Shown here in pieces: positions 15,440-17,360 of a DNA stretch of 17,360 nucleotides. Origin of the DNA: Actinomycetes bacterium (GTDB lineage: Bacteria; Actinomycetota; Thermoleophilia; Solirubrobacterales; 70-9). The DNA is taken from the NCBI GenBank assembly GCA_023436605.1, contig JAEZIQ010000073.1, forward strand, positions 1-17,360, given 5' to 3'. Within the stretch, counting starts at the first letter, position 1. Each line of letters opens with the position of its first letter. The translations under genes and the position numbers were made by a program. Below the pieces are notes generated by a model. It did no database searches and was not told the DNA's origin. It saw only the letters and a program-made list of their open reading frames with translations.

Positions 15440-15674
15440 AGCTCAGGCGAAGGCGAGATGCGAAGAACTGGCCGCCACCAGTCCGGAACGGTCAACTCAC
15501 AGCTGGGTCCCGAAGAAACAACCTGACGGCAGCTGGGCGGTCGTCAAGCTGGCCGTCCCGACACCACAACCCGTCAAGGAAGTCAAGACGGTCAGCACCG
15601 GAGATGAAGCGGGCCAGGAAGACCCCCGCAATCACATGGAGAAAAGCTTCCCGCCCTACGGAATCGGAATGTAG
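15432..15674 (+). CDS. Small conserved-looking protein of unknown function (80 residues)
   Basis: An 80-residue soluble protein beginning MDEAQAKARCEELAATSPER, with the central patch HSWVPKKQPDGSWAVVKLAVP and a C-terminal DPRNHMEKSFPPYGIGM. The pattern 'helix, then SWVP-x(7)-G-SWAVVKL' matches, from memory, short hypothetical proteins common in Thermoleophilia; no function is known. There is no signal peptide, so it is probably cytoplasmic. Its start overlaps the end of the NHL-like gene by 8 nt (translational coupling likely; AGGGA about 8 nt upstream), and its end overlaps the convergent four-Cys gene by 19 bp. The other overlapping frame beginning at 15436 is Arg/Ser-rich and not protein-like, which supports this one. 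Confidence 0.65.
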   Translation: MDEAQAKARCEELAATSPERSTHSWVPKKQPDGSWAVVKLAVPTPQPVKEVKTVSTGDEAGQEDPRNHMEKSFPPYGIGM

Positions 15675-16441
15675 GGCAGCTTCGGCCGTTCGCTGGCTGC
15701 CGAACTGGCCGAGGCTCCTTCGTTGAGGGCCTTGCCGGCCCACGGTCGAAATGCCCAGTAGGTGAGCACCGCAAAGATGACTTTCTCGCGCTTTTCTATC
15801 ACCTGCCGTACTGGCCCCTCACCGTCCGAAAAAAGCAGGTCGTCCAGGGGCACGCAACGGAGCGAGGAGAGTTCGAGAAGGGTCAGATATGTGTCCCAAA
15901 AGGCTGACTTCATAACGGGGTCGACCATTTTGAGGAAGCGCTTGATGGTGCGCGATTTCTGGGCTCGCACGGCGTCGCGACGGGCGATGGCCGCGGAGAT
16001 TCTTCTGGGCGAAGCACCCGTTTCGCGAAGTTGCCGGATCAGCCGGTTGAGCTTCTTCGCTCGCTTCCGGATAGGGGTGATCGCCTTGCGCCAGGGCTTG
16101 TCGTACTTCCGGATTTCGACCCCTGTTCGGGCCCAGTAATTGTCGGCAGCCACCGCGGCCACCTCGCACGCTTCCGAGAACGGCTCCAGTTCGACCTTCT
16201 TCAGGAGCGGCGCGGCATCGGAGATGCAACCCGCTTCGACCAGGTCAAGGACGATCTCGCGCTCCGCCTTCTTTGAGGCAGCCTTGCTGGCGTTCTTCGG
16301 CAGACTCGAATACTTCTTGAGCAGCTTCTTGGTCGTCTTGACGCATTCCGCGGTGGGCGGAATCTCGGCCGCCCCCGCGGACGGAACGAGGGTCAGCGCA
16401 GCCACCAGTGTCACAAGCATCCCTGCCAGTAGTTTCCCCAT
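15656..16441 (-). CDS. Secreted protein of unknown function, four-cysteine family, copy 2
   Basis: A 261-residue paralogue of the protein at 10712-11551. Shared features in order are: signal peptide MGKLLAGMLV with AEIPPT at the mature end, C33, the AGC(I)SD motif with C72, PFS-x(2)-AC with C92, the basic helical hairpin KLNRLIRQLRETG, LELSSLRC with C196, a hydrophobic segment, and a final EGASASSAAS tail. Cysteines at 33/72/92/196 against 33/73/93/197 leave little doubt about homology and suggest two disulfides. The function is unknown and no enzyme motif is visible. Its ATG has no Shine-Dalgarno but an extended -10 (TGC-GATACT) 7 nt upstream. It is divergent from the TolB-like gene at 16503, and its stop lies inside the convergent 80-residue gene. 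Confidence 0.8.
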   Translation of the reverse strand: MGKLLAGMLVTLVAALTLVPSAGAAEIPPTAECVKTTKKLLKKYSSLPKNASKAASKKAEREIVLDLVEAGCISDAAPLLKKVELEPFSEACEVAAVAADNYWARTGVEIRKYDKPWRKAITPIRKRAKKLNRLIRQLRETGASPRRISAAIARRDAVRAQKSRTIKRFLKMVDPVMKSAFWDTYLTLLELSSLRCVPLDDLLFSDGEGPVRQVIEKREKVIFAVLTYWAFRPWAGKALNEGASASSAASERPKLPYIPIP

Positions 16442-16448
16442 GCCGGGG

Positions 16449-16454
16449 AGTATC
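16449..16454 (-). promoter_or_regulatory. Extended -10 box of leaderless type before the four-Cys gene, copy 2
   Basis: On the minus strand TGC-GATACT ends 7 nt before the ATG at 16441. The 15 bases up to the ATG closely match those of copy 1 (ACTCCGCGGC against ACTCCCCGGC). The region is only 61 nt long and is shared with the divergent TolB-like gene. Confidence 0.45.
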
Positions 16455-16469
16455 GCATGGCCAAGGGTC

Positions 16470-16475
16470 TAGGAT
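16470..16475 (+). promoter_or_regulatory. -10 box (TAGGAT) of the TolB-like gene
   Basis: CTAGGAT lies 27 nt before the TTG at 16503 and is identical to the box before the NHL-like gene. The start site would be near 16482, just ahead of the Shine-Dalgarno. No clear -35 is seen. Confidence 0.45.
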
Positions 16476-16486
16476 TCCCTCAAACC

Positions 16487-16497
16487 GGAGGAGGGGA
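16487..16497 (+). promoter_or_regulatory. Shine-Dalgarno site deciding the TTG start at 16503
   Basis: GGAGGAGGGGA ends 5 nt before the TTG at 16503. It is the strongest such site in the window and sets the start of a gene that has no ATG near its signal peptide. Confidence 0.7.
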
Positions 16498-16502
16498 AAG
16501 TC

Positions 16503-17360
16503 TTGAATGAAGTCAAGAGGTTCGTTGCAGGGGTGCTTGCGGTCGCGGGATTGGCCGCTCTGGTTCTGGTCTCAGCGAACGTTTCAGGGTCGGCCAGCGC
16601 ATTGACTCCGGAGCCGTCCCCGGCCCGCATCGTCTTCAGTTTCGGCGATCGCGTGGTTCAGATCGGGGCCGACGGCGAGGATCGCCGGTTCCTGACGAGG
16701 ACCGGACCGTTCTCCAACGGTGACCGGCAGGGACGAACGGGTGATGCGAATCCCCAGATCTCGCCGGACGGTTCCCACCTTCTTCTGACCAGGTTCACCC
16801 CGGCCAGGTATTACGGAGTCCGGCGAAGCATCGTCGTGGCTGACGCCGACGGCACCGGGGCGAAGGCGATCCTGAAGGGGAACCGCAAGGTCTCGTTCAG
16901 CTCACCGGCCTGGATGCCGGGCAGCTCGTCGGTCGCCGTGGCGAAAAGTGTCGACCGGCGCCGCAGCACCCTCCGCTCGGTCGTGATCGCCAGCCTTGAC
17001 GGGAAGTCGGTGAAGACGGTCTTCAGGCTGCCGCCCCATCGCAGAGGTGGGATGCGGCAGGACATGGCCAGCTACCGCGAACCGATCGACATCGGGGTTT
17101 CACCCGACGGCAGGAAACTGCTCGTTACGGTCAGCAACGGATACGAGTACGACCGGAAGTGGCTGGTGCTGGTCAATCGCGAGACCGGCAAGAACCGGGT
17201 GGTCGGCCGGAACACGAGGTTCGGCACCTTCTCGCCAGACGGAACGAAGTTCGCGTACATCTCTTCGGCCGGCAACCGGGGCGAAACATGCACGGAAACC
17301 GACGAGGAGAGTTGCGTGATCCAGGGCGACCTCTACGTCCAGAACGTCGATGGCAGCGGG
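16503..17360 (+). CDS. Secreted TolB/PD40-like beta-propeller protein, 3' truncated
   Basis: An uninterrupted frame of 286 codons from a TTG at 16503 to the window end, easily missed because it lacks an ATG start and a stop. The N-terminus is a signal peptide (MNEVKRFVAGVLAVAGLAAL..., cleavage near residue 33, ASA-L). Then come propeller repeats of the TolB/PD40 kind: ARIVFSFGDRVVQIGADG, NPQISPDGSHLLLTRF, SIVVADADGTGAKAIL, PIDIGVSPDGRKLLVTVSNG, FGTFSPDGTKFAYISSAGN, and GDLYVQNVDGSG, where the window stops. A Cys pair (CTETDEESC) sits in a loop. TolB-like propellers bind proteins or ligands; no specific function can be assigned. It is divergent from the second four-Cys gene, with a -10 box and a strong Shine-Dalgarno upstream. 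Confidence 0.82.
   Translation, partial: MNEVKRFVAGVLAVAGLAALVLVSANVSGSASALTPEPSPARIVFSFGDRVVQIGADGEDRRFLTRTGPFSNGDRQGRTGDANPQISPDGSHLLLTRFTPARYYGVRRSIVVADADGTGAKAILKGNRKVSFSSPAWMPGSSSVAVAKSVDRRRSTLRSVVIASLDGKSVKTVFRLPPHRRGGMRQDMASYREPIDIGVSPDGRKLLVTVSNGYEYDRKWLVLVNRETGKNRVVGRNTRFGTFSPDGTKFAYISSAGNRGETCTETDEESCVIQGDLYVQNVDGSG

Noticed and set aside
1..17360. CRISPR array, tRNA/rRNA genes, insertion sequences, phage or toxin-antitoxin genes
   Set aside because: None was seen: no regularly spaced short repeats, no transposase-like frame with inverted ends, no tRNA-like cloverleaf; the repeats present are protein-level propeller repeats.

Overview
The window looks like chromosome of a high-GC actinobacterium, most likely of class Thermoleophilia (Solirubrobacterales-like). 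This is inferred from the GC-rich coding, the many secreted beta-propeller proteins with arginine/lysine-rich C-terminal tails, the GTG/TTG starts, and several -10 boxes placed only 6-7 nt before a start codon (leaderless-type genes). No rRNA, tRNA, CRISPR array, insertion sequence or phage gene was seen. Coding density is very high and no gene-free stretch exceeds 150 bases.

Left part (1-3500, + strand): the 3' part of a very large secreted PD40/TolB-like beta-propeller protein, then a Nudix hydrolase preceded by a strong hairpin, then a stand-alone tatA with its own leaderless-type promoter.

Centre (about 3500-10722, + strand): one compact six-gene operon with short gaps and overlaps. It encodes an MBL-fold hydrolase with a C-terminal winged-helix region, a Tat-exported lipoprotein substrate-binding protein, a double-NBD ribose-type (CUT2) ATPase, its permease, a HisD-family dehydrogenase of the non-biosynthetic (HpsN-like) kind, and a FadR-type GntR regulator. 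A promoter and a 19-bp imperfect inverted repeat lie just upstream. Together they look like a self-regulated uptake and oxidation pathway for a small alcohol-bearing compound. The substrate is not identifiable from sequence. The tatA gene just upstream fits export of the Tat lipoprotein.

Right part (10712-17360): envelope genes on both strands. On the minus strand, a patatin-like phospholipase, a PQQ-type glucose/sorbosone dehydrogenase-like protein and a secreted unknown protein lie in tandem. On the plus strand, a secreted NHL-like propeller is followed by an 80-residue small protein. A second minus-strand gene is a clear paralogue of the first unknown secreted protein: all four cysteines are kept at almost identical spacing. 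It is divergent from a new TTG-started TolB-like propeller gene that runs off the window end.

The most novel items are the four-cysteine secreted paralogue family, the HisD-like/CUT2/MBL catabolic operon, and the promoter layout of leaderless minus-strand genes divergent from SD-led TTG propeller genes.
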